In this document: one piece after another, positions 1 through 11,081 of the stretch | How positions within the stretch are numbered: the stretch's first letter is position 1 | Layout of the letters: each line of letters opens with the position of its first letter | NCBI GenBank assembly: GCA_015179025.1 | Contig: WHUX01000415.1 | Span: 1-30,445, forward strand | DNA: 30,445 nt | Direction of reading: 5' to 3' | DNA from: Terfezia claveryi | Lineage: Eukaryota; Ascomycota; Pezizomycetes; Pezizales; Pezizaceae | Program-made: the position numbers and the translations under genes | The notes under the pieces: model-generated | What the model saw: the letters and a program-made list of their open reading frames with translations, nothing else | Told to the model about the DNA's origin: nothing | Databases searched by the model: none

Positions 1-2
1 AA

Positions 3-1381
3 AACTATGACTATAAGAAACATCAGGATCTGAACATCCAGCCTCACCAGCCTCGTAAGCCACCGAGCTAACAGAACTGTCAGTCGAACAAAGATCATAA
101 GAATCATTAGCCACTACACCATTAATACAGTAAGGTACTAAAGAAGAAAAGTAACTCGATGATTGTCTTATATAACCAGCTGCATTTGGTGGCAGACAGA
201 CAATGAAATCAGATATTAATGGTATCCGAACTTAGTCAGAAGACTAAAAGGTCGAGGTGGTTAACTATGTTGCCCCAAGATATTAAGAAATTAGTAGAAG
301 AAACTCCCAGAAAGACCAGATTTGTAGTTCCTAATACAGAAGGGGAAATAAATCTGCCTATAGATATAGAAATAGGAGAACTAGGTGGAGCAGGAATCAA
401 ACTATATTTTAGCATGGCATTGCCTCTCGCACCAGAAGAATTTTAGGCCAGACATCTTCCAACAATTAAGGAGATTATGAAATATACTCACTAAATGGGA
501 CATGCCTAACAGTATCATCCTGATAATACTCGACTTTTAATGGAAGCTGTAATAAAATACTATTTATGGCTAACACCCTACCTATTCAAAGAAAAGGACT
601 TAGAAATGAATGCATTTTTATGTAAGGAATTAAAGAAACCAATTGTTCCCCTTTTAAAAAAACTGAATTGGGTAATATATAACTAGAAAGAAATAATAGC
701 ATTTATGATGAGGGATACTCATCTAAAAGAATCAGCACATATCATGGAGGATATTTTCAATCTTAGCAAAGAACTTCCAGAAGCGTTCCTGAGAATATCG
801 AGAGATCAATCGAAAGGCAAAGGTCGAGTACTTGAGATATCAGAAAGGAGGACTGGGTCAGCTAAAGAACTAAATGACAAAAACTAACCAACAGAAGATA
901 TAGAATTACAAGAAGACAATGATGATCTAGATACAGGACTAGACCAGCAGAAGCAGAAAATGCAAGGAGGAGAATGAGACCCCAATGATAGTAGAGATGA
1001 TAGCTCGGACTCTAATAAGGTATTGTTAGTTGCAAGTCAAACTCTTAAAAGAAAACCCAAACAAGGAAAATTAGTAGAACATCAGCAATAGAAATCTACA
1101 ACAAGACTAGTTATAATGAGTAACCATAAAGCAGTGAATGCTTTAAAAGGAATAAAAATTGATCTACTAGAAAAAATAAGAGGAGAAGACAAAAAATAGC
1201 AAGACTTACCATATTTTGACTCTTAGGTCACAGCAATGCAACATTGGTTTGTTATCAAAGGAATAGATTTGGAAGGCGCTTCAGCTTTGGACATTGTTGG
1301 ATTTAGAATGGAAGGAAGTATGCTCACTACTTATAATCAATTCCTAAGAGAAAAAGGAAAGAATATAATATTCTTTAAGTT
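3..1381 (+). pseudogene. A1 gag-like polyprotein, broken by stops
   Basis: One reading frame runs from position 3 to 1381 (about 460 codons) with roughly 13 stops and no frameshift, which points to substitution-driven inactivation. The first 70 or so codons are Q/P/H/K-rich. A helical, charged region follows from 219, then an acidic stretch near 900-1010 and a Lys/Arg-rich segment near 1040-1200. No zinc knuckle is seen before the frame is cut at 1381 by the B1 LTR. Position ahead of the protease remnant at 6085 suggests gag. The assignment rests on location and composition rather than a recognised capsid motif. Confidence 0.6.
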
Positions 1382-1410
1382 TGTCACAACTGTGTTCTTA
1401 GTCTTGATTT

Positions 1411-1476
1411 GACACTCGAACAGGCTTGTTCGGGTGTCGTGCTGTTTTGACACTCGAATAGGCTTGTTCGGGTATC
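1411..1476. repeat. Two tandem 28-bp hairpin-forming palindromes
   Basis: The same 28-bp unit occurs at 1411-1438 and 1449-1476, with a 38-bp period. Each begins GACACTCGAA and its 3' arm is TTCGGGTGTC or TTCGGGTATC. The arms pair around a GGCT centre, the first with one G:T wobble. They are absent from the equivalent part of both B2 LTRs, so they mark a B1 subfamily or a local duplication. Confidence 0.8.
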
Positions 1477-1482
1477 GTTAAT

Positions 1483-1640
1483 GGGTTATTGTTACTGTTG
1501 CCCTTGGTATCACTTGCAATGCAGATGATGGGTTATTATTATTATTGCCCTCGGCATCACCTGCGATGCAGGTCATAGGTTATTGACATTGTTGCCTGAA
1601 TCATCACCTGCGATCGCAGATGATGGGTTATCGTTACCTT
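1483..1640. repeat. 47-48 bp subrepeats in the B1 LTR, each with a palindrome
   Basis: Three units (1483-1529, 1530-1576, 1577-1624) plus a partial one start GGGTTATT or AGGTTATT and end with a short inverted repeat of the form ATCACCTGC-GAT-GCAGATGAT. Both B2 LTRs carry the same units on the opposite strand at about 18250-18410 and 23935-24085, so this is a family trait. LTR location suggests a role in transcription or DNA structure, but that is inference. Confidence 0.8.
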
Positions 1641-2059
1641 ACTTAGCTTCCGAGATAAGGGATCTTGGGAAGCTTATTCCTTCCATTGCTCTGGCCTGGA
1701 ATTATATATACATAGCCCCTGTCCCTCGTACTGTCGTTGGATCCCTATCCAACGTCTTGTTTACCTAATACAGTACCTTGCTTCTCCGCGAAGGTGTACC
1801 TCCCTTGTACACCTCCTTGTCTTGCCTCGTCCTGTAAATAACTCTGCAGCACAGCTGCCCCCCTCTGACATATGCGGCAACTGCCTCCGCGTGTCTCATA
1901 CCCCTTGCCCTCTACCCCTCTTGCCTCTTGCCCTTACCCCTGTCCTAGCCTTCCCCTAGTCACACACGTAGTGTTCCTACGTGTATCTTGCCCTAGCCTC
2001 TGCCTTCTCCTCAGCGTACCCCTTAGTCGCCTTGTCTCTAGAGCCCATGTTATACTACA

Positions 2060-2076
2060 TTGGATCCTTTGGACCA
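2060..2076 (+). other. Candidate primer-binding site of B1
   Basis: Three bases after the LTR end comes TTGGATCC, and B2 has TTGGATCA at the same distance from its LTR. A TGG start is usual for a primer site pairing with the CCA end of a tRNA. Conservation covers only about seven bases beyond the spacer, so the primer tRNA cannot be named and self-priming is not excluded. Confidence 0.35.
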
Positions 2077-2090
2077 ACTGGTACACAGTC

Positions 2091-3249
2091 ATGTTAGGAG
2101 CAGCTCTCCCACCACCTGCCGTCAGGTTCCAGACCTAGAGAAGCTCCCCTATACCCTCAGGCCCAAAGGAATTGAATGCCTATCGTCGAGAAATTATCGA
2201 CATCATCGAGGCCATGGATGCCATCGGGGCCAAACTCGGCAATAGCCTAGCCATGGCCAAACGAAAGCTGAGATCCGCCAATAAAGAGATTACAGTCCTC
2301 CAGACGGATCTCAACCATGTGAAATTTGCCCTAGCCAATGAATGGACTATGGTCCAAAACCTCAGCTGCGCCCTAGGGAACCTTGTAATACCAACAGCAG
2401 CCAGTAGCAACAAGACCGAGAGCATTCCAACACTCCTCAAGTTCAATGGGGACCAGGCTTGTCTACGAGCCTGGAAGAATGTAGTCAACCTCAAGCTCAA
2501 TGGGGATTCTGCTAGGTTCCTGTCAGAACAACATCAACTGGCATACGTTTTCACCTGGCTGGAGAAGAAAGCTTGTGACCAGATCTAGCCATACGTCCTT
2601 GAAACCGGGATCAAGCTCAACGATATCTCGGCCCTTTTTCATAATCCTAGATAGGGCGTTCGGAGATCCTGATGCAGTGGGGATGGCTAGTCGAGCGCTC
2701 CGGGCACTGAGACAGCACAACTCAGAGCTGTCTACTTACGTTGCAGAGTTCTCGAGGCTGGTCACAGAGGTAAGGTGGAACGACCAGGCTAAGTTCGAGC
2801 AATTTCAGGAGGGGCTCAGTGATCAGCTCCAACAAGCCATGCTTATTTTCTCTGCGGTTGATACCCTCGAGGAATTGATCGACCAGGCCTCCATAGTAGA
2901 GAAACTAATAGTCAGGTTACGCCACCGACTGGCCTTCCGACCAACCATCCACCCAGCACAATAGCAGTAGGAGCCAAAGCCAGCCCAATCCTCCGCAACA
3001 ACCACGACCCTGGCCAACAAACTGGCACATCCTTCACTGGTGCCAGTAGGGCCCACTTCCATCGATTTGTCCTCAGGAAGGCCTCGATTGATGCAGGAGG
3101 AATGGGACAGGCGTAGGGATAAAGGCTTGTATATTGCGTGCAGGAAGGCTGATCATTTTATCGTAGCCTGTCTCCTTTTTATAGAAAGCCCGTACCCTGG
3201 CCATCCATACTATTTCCGACACTCCAGTACCCCGGATCGAGGAGGTTGA
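2091..3249 (+). pseudogene. B1 gag polyprotein with mutated zinc knuckle
   Basis: The start is placed at ATG 2091 because the peptide from there aligns with the B2 gag start (shared AVRF and PIP blocks). Frame 0 runs to about 2588 through a helical N-terminus and the first capsid block (LKLNGDSARF). A frameshift between 2588 and 2640 moves to frame 1, which carries the capsid block FGDPD through EGLSDQL and then a zinc knuckle near 3127-3170. The knuckle should be C-x2-C-x4-H-x4-C, but its first Cys is Tyr (TAT), a G-to-A change. Stops at 2136, 2586 and 2962 add to the damage. Confidence 0.85.
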
Positions 3250-3999
3250 TGAGTTGGGAAAAGCCCTATCCCTTACCTAGTTACTGACACTAGCAAGGGA
3301 CCTGCCCCAGGCCATTTGTCTTTGTCTGCATTTTCTGTTTCTTCTGCTATTGACAAATCTCGCTTATTTAGCGAGCAATTTGTTCTATCTATCTCTCTTA
3401 GAATCAATGATAAAATAATCAATATATCAGCTCTTATAGATTGTAGAGCTTTAGGAATTGCATTTATTGACCAAGCCTTTGTCAGTAAATTTTCTATACC
3501 CACGTCCAAGCTCAAAACTCCCCATGTCCTAGATGTCATTGATGGTCAACCCATCTCCTCTGGAGATATCACCGATATTGCATGCTCTTCTGCCCTGGTG
3601 GGGGATCACTCCGAGGCCAACCTCCCCATGTTTGTCACTAAGCTAAAATACCTAATTGTCCTCAAAATCCCCTGGCTCAGAATGTATGATATATCAGTCA
3701 CCTTTGGCTCTTACCCTCTGCAGTTCAATAGCCAGTACTGCCAAAAACACTGCGGAAATCCAAAGGCCACCATTAATGGACTGTGTGCCTTGCCACCCCC
3801 GATAACCCACCCAACTCAGGTAGTACCTCAGCAGGTGCACATTGATGCCAATCCTCCTGTTTCTCCAATTCCCCCTATTGTACCACCTCCAAAACCTCTG
3901 AATGTTGGCTTCATCGGAGCAGGGGCTTTCGCTTACCTCACCAGGAGGCACAAGCTGAAGGCTTATACCCTGTCCATATATGAGGTGAACCTGTAGATT
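3250..3999 (+). pseudogene. B1 aspartic protease region
   Basis: This continues the gag frame after two stops at 3247-3252. The retroviral-type protease core is ALIDCRALG: the catalytic Asp is kept, but the following Gly of the D-C-G triad is Arg (AGA for GGA), which should abolish activity. B2 retains DCGTSG at the matching place, confirming the site. A second hydrophobic strand block (LIVLKIPWLRMYD) and a Pro-rich linker near 3800-3900 follow, then a stop at 3994 in the link to RT. Confidence 0.88.
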
Positions 4000-5607
4000 A
4001 ACAAGACAAGGTCTAAGGAGGAGTGGAAGTCCATAGTCCCAGACGAATACTATGAATTCATTGAGCAGTTCTCGGAGAAGGCTGCAGAAAAGCTCGCACT
4101 CCACCAGCCATATGACCATACTATTCCGCTGATAGAGAGTAAGACTCCCCCCTATGGGCCCCTCTATATAATGTCCCGGTTAGAGCTGGAAACTTTGAAG
4201 AAATATTTGGAGGAAAACCTCAACAAGAGCTTCATTCGCCATAGCTCCTCACTAGCGAGTGCCCCGGTGCTATTCGTAAAGAAATCAGATGGCTCTCTCC
4301 AGTTGTGTGTCGATTACTGGGGCCTAAACGAGATAATGGTCAAAAACAAGTACCCCCTACCTCTGATCGAAGAGACATTAGCCAGGCTTTCCAAGGCGAA
4401 ATGGTTCACCAAATTGGACTTGCGAGGAGCGTACAACCTGGTACGGATCGCCAAAGGGGCGGAGTAGAAAATGGCCTTTTGGACACATTACGGCCACTTC
4501 GAGTACAATGTTATACCCTTTGGCCTGACCAACATCCCTGCCTCCTTCCAGCACTTCATCAATGATACCTCATGGGACTTTCTGGATATGTTCTGCATAG
4601 CCTACCTGGACAATATCCTTATCTACTCGGATACCCTAGCAGAACATAAGATCCATGTCCAGCAAGTACTAGAGAAGCTGGAATGAGTTGGGTTATACCT
4701 TAAACCTGAAAAATGTGAATTCCATGTCTAAGAGGTGAAGTACCTGGGCCTGATAATAATCACAGACGGTATCAGAATGGACCCTGCCAAAGTCACTGCA
4801 ATCCAGGATTAGGAAACCTCTGCCAACCTCAAGGACATATAGGCTTTCTTGAGCTTTGCCAATTTCTACCACCGGTTCATCCTAGGTTATTCAAAGATCG
4901 TGGCACCCTTGACAGCACTGACAAAAACGAAGGGCTTGGAAAAAAATCAGTGATTCCACTAGAACCCTATAGCCCAATCAGCCTTCGAGAACCTTAAGGA
5001 AGCCTTCTGTTCAACACCCATCCTGGCCCACTTCGACCCCGACAACGAGTATATTATGGAAACGGAGGCCTCTGACTACGTTTCCACTGGAATCCTATCC
5101 CAGTATGTTAATAGAGTTCTCCACCCAGTAGCCTATTTCTCTAAAAAGCACTCCCCGATGGAGTGTAATTACGAGATCTATAATAAGGAGTTGATGGCTA
5201 TTGTCCGAGCTTTTGAAAAATGGAGGTCTTACTTGGAGTCAGCCAAGGGGATTATCGAGGTGTTGTCCGATCATAAGAACCTTAAGTATTTCACCACCAC
5301 CAAGCTGCTGAACCGACGGCAAGCTAGGTGGTCAAAGTTCTTATCCTGGTTCAACTTCAAGATCAAATACCGGCCGGGGAAGGCTAGTGGGACACCAGAC
5401 GCGCTGACTAGGAGATCAGGAGATCTCTCTAAGGGAGGGGATGAAAGGCTGAAGTACCAGAACCAGGTGGTACTGAAGCCGGAAAATCTTGACCTGGCCA
5501 CTAATATTCTGGCTGGGGCTAAAGATGTCGAGGCTGATATTGTGGATGTCGAGGTTGATATCATAGATGTTGAGGCCAATGCAGATGCAGGAAGTGATCT
5601 CCGATAG
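4000..5607 (+). pseudogene. B1 reverse transcriptase and RNase H
   Basis: It is in the same frame as the protease. Motifs in order are VLFVKKSDGS, CVDYWGLNEI, FTKLDLRGAYN (catalytic Asp kept), [12 protein letters not shown] and [10 protein letters not shown]. The catalytic YLDD is therefore YLDN (AAT for GAT), so RT should be dead. RNase H follows with [19 protein letters not shown] and [10 protein letters not shown]. The first of these normally begins with a D-A-S type catalytic block, and here the expected Asp before AS is Glu. Stops occur near 4465, 4684, 4810 and 4950, mostly TAG where Trp or Gln is expected. A low-complexity acidic linker at about 5515-5600 precedes integrase. Confidence 0.9.
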
Positions 5608-6084
5608 CAGGTGAAAAGGGCATATAGGAAAGACCCCCTGGCCAAAGAGATAATTGCTGTGGTGGAATCTGGACAGCGCTGCCATACCAAGATTTCTCTA
5701 GCCAAGTGTATAACCCAGGACGGTCTTCTTTATCACCTTGACCGCCTCTACATACCCGTGGACAGCAAACTACACTTGAGACTGATCAAGGAGCACCATG
5801 ACACCCTGGCCATAGGCCACCCTAGAGTGGCTAAGACGTTAGAGTTACTTTCTAGGCAATATACATGGACTGACCAACGGAAAGAGGTAGAGTGGTACAT
5901 ATGGAATTGCCATGTCTACAAGCGTGCAAAACCTACCCACCATGCTCCTTATAGTACCCTGAAGCCCCTGGAGATCCCCAATCGGCCCTGGCAACAACTA
6001 ACCATAGACTTTGTAACTGAGTTGCCAGAGGACTCGGGATTCAACACCATTCTGATGGTGGTGGATCGGCTGACGAAAATGAGG
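5608..6084 (+). pseudogene. B1 integrase N-terminus, truncated in the core
   Basis: Still in frame 1. The HHCC zinc finger shows EHHDTLAIGHP with its His residues, then NCHVYKRAK, where the second Cys of C-x2-C is Tyr. The core begins with TIDFVTELP, holding the first catalytic Asp, and ILMVVDRLTKM. At about 6084 the sequence leaves the family and joins A1. The second Asp, the Glu and the C-terminal domains are therefore absent. Confidence 0.88.
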
Positions 6085-6800
6085 CAAGATTTAGCTATAC
6101 CAACAGCCACTAAGGATAAAAACAATAAGGATAAAATCAAGGAATGACCCTTATCGAGATAGGAACCAGATTTTAGCAAGGTATTTGTTAAAGCTAACAA
6201 ATACTCCGCACTAGGTTTAATTGATCTCCAAATGAAAGGAAGAGACTTAATTAATTCTCAATTTGTATACCTATGCAAAATACTGACTAGAAGTATTGAG
6301 AGGAAATCATTAAGCACTACAATTAAAGGCTCCAAAGGAACAATAGACAAAGCTTGTACTATCAAACTTGCTTAGATAGGTTATATAGAAAAACTAATGT
6401 TCTATGTAGCTCATTTGACTAGATAGAACATGATACTAGGAGAACCTGCTCTCAGCAAAGTATGAGCAATAATTCCTACCTATCAGGAACCAGTTACTAT
6501 CTAACTGGAAAATATTCCTCGATTCCAGCTAAGTGTATAGAAGGGATTTAGAACTATTGTGAATAGTATAAAATTAGCATATACATAGGTCAGCTATGAA
6601 TCAGTTACAGAATATAGTGAACTAGATAATTAGGAAAATATTATTGATACAGAAGATATTGAATTAGAAAGAGAACTCATGACAGCTGTTTCTATGGTAC
6701 AGAAATAATACAACTGTAATAGAGTTTTCCTTGTTATTTCCTAAGACAATTCCAAGGGAATTACCACCACTATGAAAGATTAATTACTCTATCAAACCAA
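6085..6800 (+). pseudogene. A1 protease-like region and linker
   Basis: One frame with many stops, at the position where protease precedes RT. ALGLIDLQMKGRDLINSQFV resembles the gypsy protease core: Leu-Ile-Asp is kept, but the usual S/T-G after Asp is Leu-Gln, so an active site is doubtful. MILGEPALSK downstream fits the second protease block (I-L-G). The frame joins B1 integrase without a stop, so an apparent fusion ORF at 5611-6147 is a junction artefact. A frameshift near 6795 separates this part from RT. Confidence 0.65.
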
Positions 6801-8085
6801 AAGAAAGAGCTACTTGGATACTAAAATAGTAATCTTCAGAACATTGATTTAGACAATAAACCGATGACAAATTAGTCAAAGAAGAAGTATCTGGTTGTAT
6901 ATATAGAGTAGAAAATGACACAAATGCTGTAGTCATATTTACTATCCCAATGAGATAAACTAGAATAAGCTAGATAGGTCAATAACTATTGAGACCATAA
7001 TTTAGTTGTCAAACCATACCATATCATATTGCTAGATATTAATGAAACAATTAAACTAGTAGAGGAAAATCCTATCTGGACTAAGATTGAGTTAGCTGAC
7101 AGATTTTTTAATATTAAGAATAATAAAGAATCTGAACAAAACTCTACCTTTTTATATTACATGGGATATTTTAGAAGTAGAGTTATGCAATAAAGGGATT
7201 GTAATGCACCAGCTACTATAGTTCACATTATGTAGGAAATTTTTAAGGACATGGTCTATAAAAATTTTATTATCTATATTGATGATACTATTATATTCTC
7301 TAAAACATATGAAGAATATGTAGAACTACTGAAGAAAGTACTTCAATATCTACAGGACAAGAAATTCTATCTCAAAGAAAGCAAATACTAGTTCTTTACT
7401 CTAAGATTAGAAATCTTAGAACATGTTTTGATATCAGATGGATTACATGTAGACCTGAAGAAGAGAACTACTATATTAACATTTCCAACTCCTACTAGAA
7501 AGAAGGATCTTAGAGGATTCCTTGGAATTGTTAATTATCTCAGCAGATTTATTCTTGACTTGGCATCATATGCAAGCACCCTGTCAGAACTGCAAGGAGA
7601 AACAAAAAAATAGAAATAGACAGATACTCATAATGTAGTATTTAAAAAACTTAAGGAACTTGTAAATTCTCTATATATTTTAAAACCCTGGAATAATGAG
7701 TCTACAGAACCCAAATATTTAGTCTGTAATACTAGTGATATAGGACTAGAATCTTAGATAGGTCAAGGACCATGGACATATATCAGACTATTATGCTTCC
7801 ACTCTAGAAAATTTAATCTAGCATAACTCAATTATCCTACTTTTCACAAGGAATTATTAGCAATTATTGACTCATTGAAATTTTTTGAAGCTCAATTAAG
7901 AGGTCATAAGTTTACTATCCTTACCGACCACAAACCTTTAGTAACCTTCCATACTCAGATACCTGCAAGTCAAAAATTGAGGTGCTGGTAAGATTACCTA
8001 ATGGAATTTGATACAAACACAGAGTATACCGTAGGAAAGGAAAATTTGATAGTAGACACTCTATCAAGAAAGCATAAATACTTGG
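6801..8085 (+). pseudogene. A1 reverse transcriptase and RNase H
   Basis: RT motif A appears as TKIELADRFFN near 7083-7115: the catalytic Asp is Glu (GAG at 7089-7091). RVMQ then a stop and RDCNAPAT follow, and the catalytic box YIDD is intact at 7275-7286. The thumb and connection show LEILEHVLISDGLHVD and KKDLRGFLGIVNYLSRF. RNase H shows NTSDIGLE, HKELLAIIDSLKFFE and LTDHKPLVTF, then the tail GKENLIVDTLSRK. Trp and Gln positions are repeatedly TAG. Best parallels known to me are fungal gypsy elements with a VMQQGDCNAPAT-type box. Confidence 0.88.
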
Positions 8086-9350
8086 ACACTCTCACCACTG
8101 AGGACAATTATATTTCCAACAACATCAATCCTCCTAACCATACCCACAACTGCAACATCTGTACTAATACTTTAAAAACTTTCTACTTACTACAAACCTC
8201 CACTCAGAACAATATAGTTTCTCGCAGAGCTATCAATTTTAAGCATGTTGACTGCGACTTCAATGAATGTTATAGAAGGGCTGAAGAACTTGGATACCAT
8301 ATCTTCTGTCTATACTTTGAGGACATCCCAGATGAAGAAAGCAAATATGACATAATAAAAGAAGAAGAGTCCTCAGATAATAAGACTCTATCTACTATAC
8401 TAGGAGAAGTTTTCAGTGGGTATGATTGTATATCTAATATAAACAAGAACAAACCTTTAATAGTTCTTGGACTAAGATATAGGCCATCCTCTTCTGAAAA
8501 CAAACAACAAAACACCCTCGCTCCTAAAGAAGCAAAAGAATTTGCCATTGACCTAGCTCAAAGTAATTGGCAACAATACAAAAGAATACACTAGTTCTTT
8601 TGTCAAGATTTTTACTATCCAACTCATGGCAATTCCCACGCTATGAACAACTGCATGTTCACTATCGAAATATATTTGATGTGTAACTACCATGGATATG
8701 GCAGCTTGAACTGTGATGTGTCAGCCTCAGTTCTTAAGAAGGAGAAAGAATTCCTTACAACTCGTATTACACATCTTGTATCCGCAAATGAGCCTCAAAG
8801 GAACTAGCACTAGTATAATAAACACCAGCATATCCACCTCTACAAGCTCTCAGCCGCGAAGAAGCTATCCAGGAAATTGGAGAATAGGCAAAAAGATAGA
8901 TTACCAATAAACTAATATACTACACTCTCCAATCTAGCATTCAGTTCAGTAACCCTACTGAACAAATGAGTACCCTACAAATGGAATAGGAGATCATCAA
9001 TACTTCTGTTGCCTCTCAACAACTATAGAATGTAACTCAACAACCAGCTGCAACCGCTAGTAGCAGCAATGCAATTCTAATCAATACTGCTGCCATCACC
9101 ACTCATTCAAATAAGCGAGTAGCTATTGACGAAGATTTAGCACCCTCTTTCATTCCAAATACCAAAACCTCTAAACAGCATTGTGATTTCTATAAGTTCT
9201 CAGGATATAATGCTTCCACATGCAAGGAGAAGAAACTCACTATCAATGACTTCAACATAAGGATCAAACCAACCCTCAACAAGCTCATTGAAGAGAAACA
9301 CATCAGCAACGAATGGGAAGATGACAAGGACTACTTCATTACATATTGGC
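8086..9350 (+). pseudogene. Gag-like zinc-knuckle module between A1 RNase H and integrase
   Basis: About 420 codons sit where most gypsy elements have only a short linker. The first part (8086-8591) is an open, acidic, Cys-containing stretch without a recognised domain. After changes of frame near 8815, one frame runs through a Gln/Ser/Thr/Ala-rich segment and NKRVAIDEDLAP to a knuckle at 9182-9223. The knuckle has exact C-x2-C-x4-H-x4-C spacing, with Tyr at the second Cys and at His (G-to-A and C-to-T changes). Frame and sequence continue directly into integrase, so the module looks like part of the polyprotein. It could also be a gag fragment moved by recombination. Confidence 0.6.
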
Positions 9351-11053
9351 TAGATCGAGGTACAGGTATAAAAGCCATATATCAATCATGTATAAGAATA
9401 TGTTCTACCTGGAAGAACTACTATAATACCTTTGTGAACTATAAGGATCATCGGATAAAAGATGGATTTTTGTATGTCAAGAATTGACAAGGACAATAGA
9501 GATTAGTCTTGCCTTCTACTTTTAATATCGAAGGTAAAAACTATCTCGAATTAGTTATTAAAGATGTATATGAAGCAACTGCTCATAATGGCATTGAAAA
9601 AACGATTAAATATCTTACTGACTGATATAATTGCCAGTCATTTGCAGAACCAACTAAGGACTATATCAGAAGTTGTGATACTTGCCAATGGACAAAGTAT
9701 TCCAACAAAACACCACTTGGATGCGTAACCCTATAACATATACCAAGCAGGCCATAGACAAATATATCGATAGATTTTCTTAAGTTAGCACTTATATTTA
9801 CTAAGTGTTCAATTTTGGACCTGAATATTTCTATTAAAGAAGATCATGTAGTTTGTATTGTATGACTTTGGACGATTGTTGATAGACAATCAGGATTCAA
9901 GTTTCTTATTCCTGTCTTAGATAGTTTTACAGTAGAACAATATTCTGTTACTTTTGATACTTATGTAGTTGTAACTATAGGATACTCTTTTTGTATTGTT
10001 TTTGACCATGATACTCTTTTTATGTCAACGCACTTTTAAGATTAGGCTAAGAATAAAGAAATCAAGTTGGAACCATCTACTGCATATCAGCCATGTGCAG
10101 ATGGATAACCGGAAATTATAAATAAAGAAATTCTATAAGTAGCAAGAGCCTATAAAATCGAAGGATTTGATTAGCTACAGAAACTACTAGAGATATAAGT
10201 CAAACTTAACTCTAGGTATAATACCGCTAGACAGAATAGTCCCTTTTCCACACTATTTAGATTTAATGTACATTTTGGCATATCGATAATTCCATACCCT
10301 ATTAATGTATATATACCAGCAAACAAACATTATGAGGTAACATCTAAAAACCTATATGATGCCAAGAAGACTCAAGCATCTCAAGCAAATAAACAACTAC
10401 TCACTACAGCTAAATTTTCAGGCGGACAACAAGTTATGCTTACCTTAGAAAATATCAACCTATTGAATGTCTAACCCAAACTCAAACCAAAATGGCTAGG
10501 CCTATTTCCTATTGTTTCTAGTAATTAGAAATGCAATAACTATAGCCTAAACCTATTCAGTCAACCTGACCTTTACCTCATATATAATACTTTTCATATC
10601 AGCAAACTCAAATCCTACTATAAAAATGATCCTAACCAGTTCCCTCACAGACAATCTCAGGAACCAGGACTGATTCAAGATGATTGCTATGACGTTGAAA
10701 AGGTATTAGAATTCAGAACAGCTCCTTGAACTAGAGAAAGACAATATAAGGTCAGATGGCTTGGATACTCTCCTAAACATGATTCTTGAGTAAACATGAA
10801 GGATGTTTCTACTAAAATTCTTCAAGACTTCTAGACAACTGGAAGTATGGAAGATACATTCAAGAAATGTTAAAAAACCAATGGAAAAATAGTACCACAA
10901 ATCAGAGATGAGATACAAGCTCTCATACAACAAGAACAAAATAAAATCATGAGTCAAGGAAACACTAAGGATATTCATGTTAATGCTAATGTATTGATAA
11001 TGCATCAAACCTTAGGTTGTATAGAAACTAATATAGTAGAGCGAGAGAAGTAA
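9351..11053 (+). pseudogene. A1 integrase with C-terminal chromodomain
   Basis: The zinc finger has YEATAHNG (first His is Tyr) and an intact SCDTC pair. The core shows ISIDFLK (first Asp), VFDHDTLF (second Asp) and ADG-stop-PEIINKEI (Glu kept). A chromodomain follows at about 10685-10830: YDVEKVLEF, RQYKVRWLGYSP and KHDS-stop-VN, where the expected aromatic-cage Trp codon is TGA. In other chromoviruses this domain binds methylated histone H3 and steers insertion to heterochromatin. A Lys/Gln/Glu-rich tail ends at TAA 11051-11053. A2 carries the same region with the Trp intact. Confidence 0.88.
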
Positions 11054-11071
11054 GGATAGAAAATCCTTCTA

Positions 11072-11081
11072 TGTGGGGAAG
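11072..11081 (+). other. A1 polypurine tract
   Basis: GTGGGGAAG directly abuts the LTR start TGTAAGGGAG, as expected for the plus-strand primer. A2 shows the same arrangement on the minus strand at 29113-29122. Confidence 0.75.

Larger units (their letters stand above)
1382..2056 (+). repeat. B1 5' LTR (about 675 bp)
   Basis: It starts TGTCACAAC, matching the TGTCATAAC start of the B2 LTRs in sense orientation, and ends GTTATACT where B2 has GTTATACA. Body segments align with the reverse complement of 17863-18426 and 23537-24100. It is about 110 bp longer than those because of the tandem hairpins at 1411-1476 and other length changes. A TATATATA-type block sits near 1704-1712. The five bases before it are AAGTT, but no right-hand target duplicate can be tested because the 3' end is lost. 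Confidence 0.85.
1382..6084 (+). mobile_element. Element B1: Ty3/gypsy, 5' LTR to integrase, 3' truncated
   Basis: A plus-strand element of the common Pezizomycotina gypsy type, nested in A1. The LTR starts TGTCACAAC at 1382. Gag starts near 2091, and pol runs to 6084, just past the first integrase Asp block. There the sequence switches to A1 at VDRLTKMR. The rest of integrase, any chromodomain, the polypurine tract and the 3' LTR are absent. Nearly all of 2640-6084 stays in one frame with stops. B2 on the minus strand is a related copy, so alignments of gag, PR and RT support each call. Confidence 0.9.

Noticed and set aside
1872..2138. 88-codon Pro/Ser/Leu-rich ORF
   Set aside because: It lies inside the B1 LTR, and its composition follows the C/T-rich LTR strand. 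The matching B2 LTR regions do not conserve the frame.
2180..2720. Minus-strand ORFs of 106 and 65 codons opposite B1 gag
   Set aside because: They are shadows of the gag frame on the other strand, which has recognisable capsid motifs.
5611..6147. Single ORF spanning B1 integrase and A1 sequence
   Set aside because: It is a chance in-frame join of two elements at 6084/6085, not a gene fusion with evident function.
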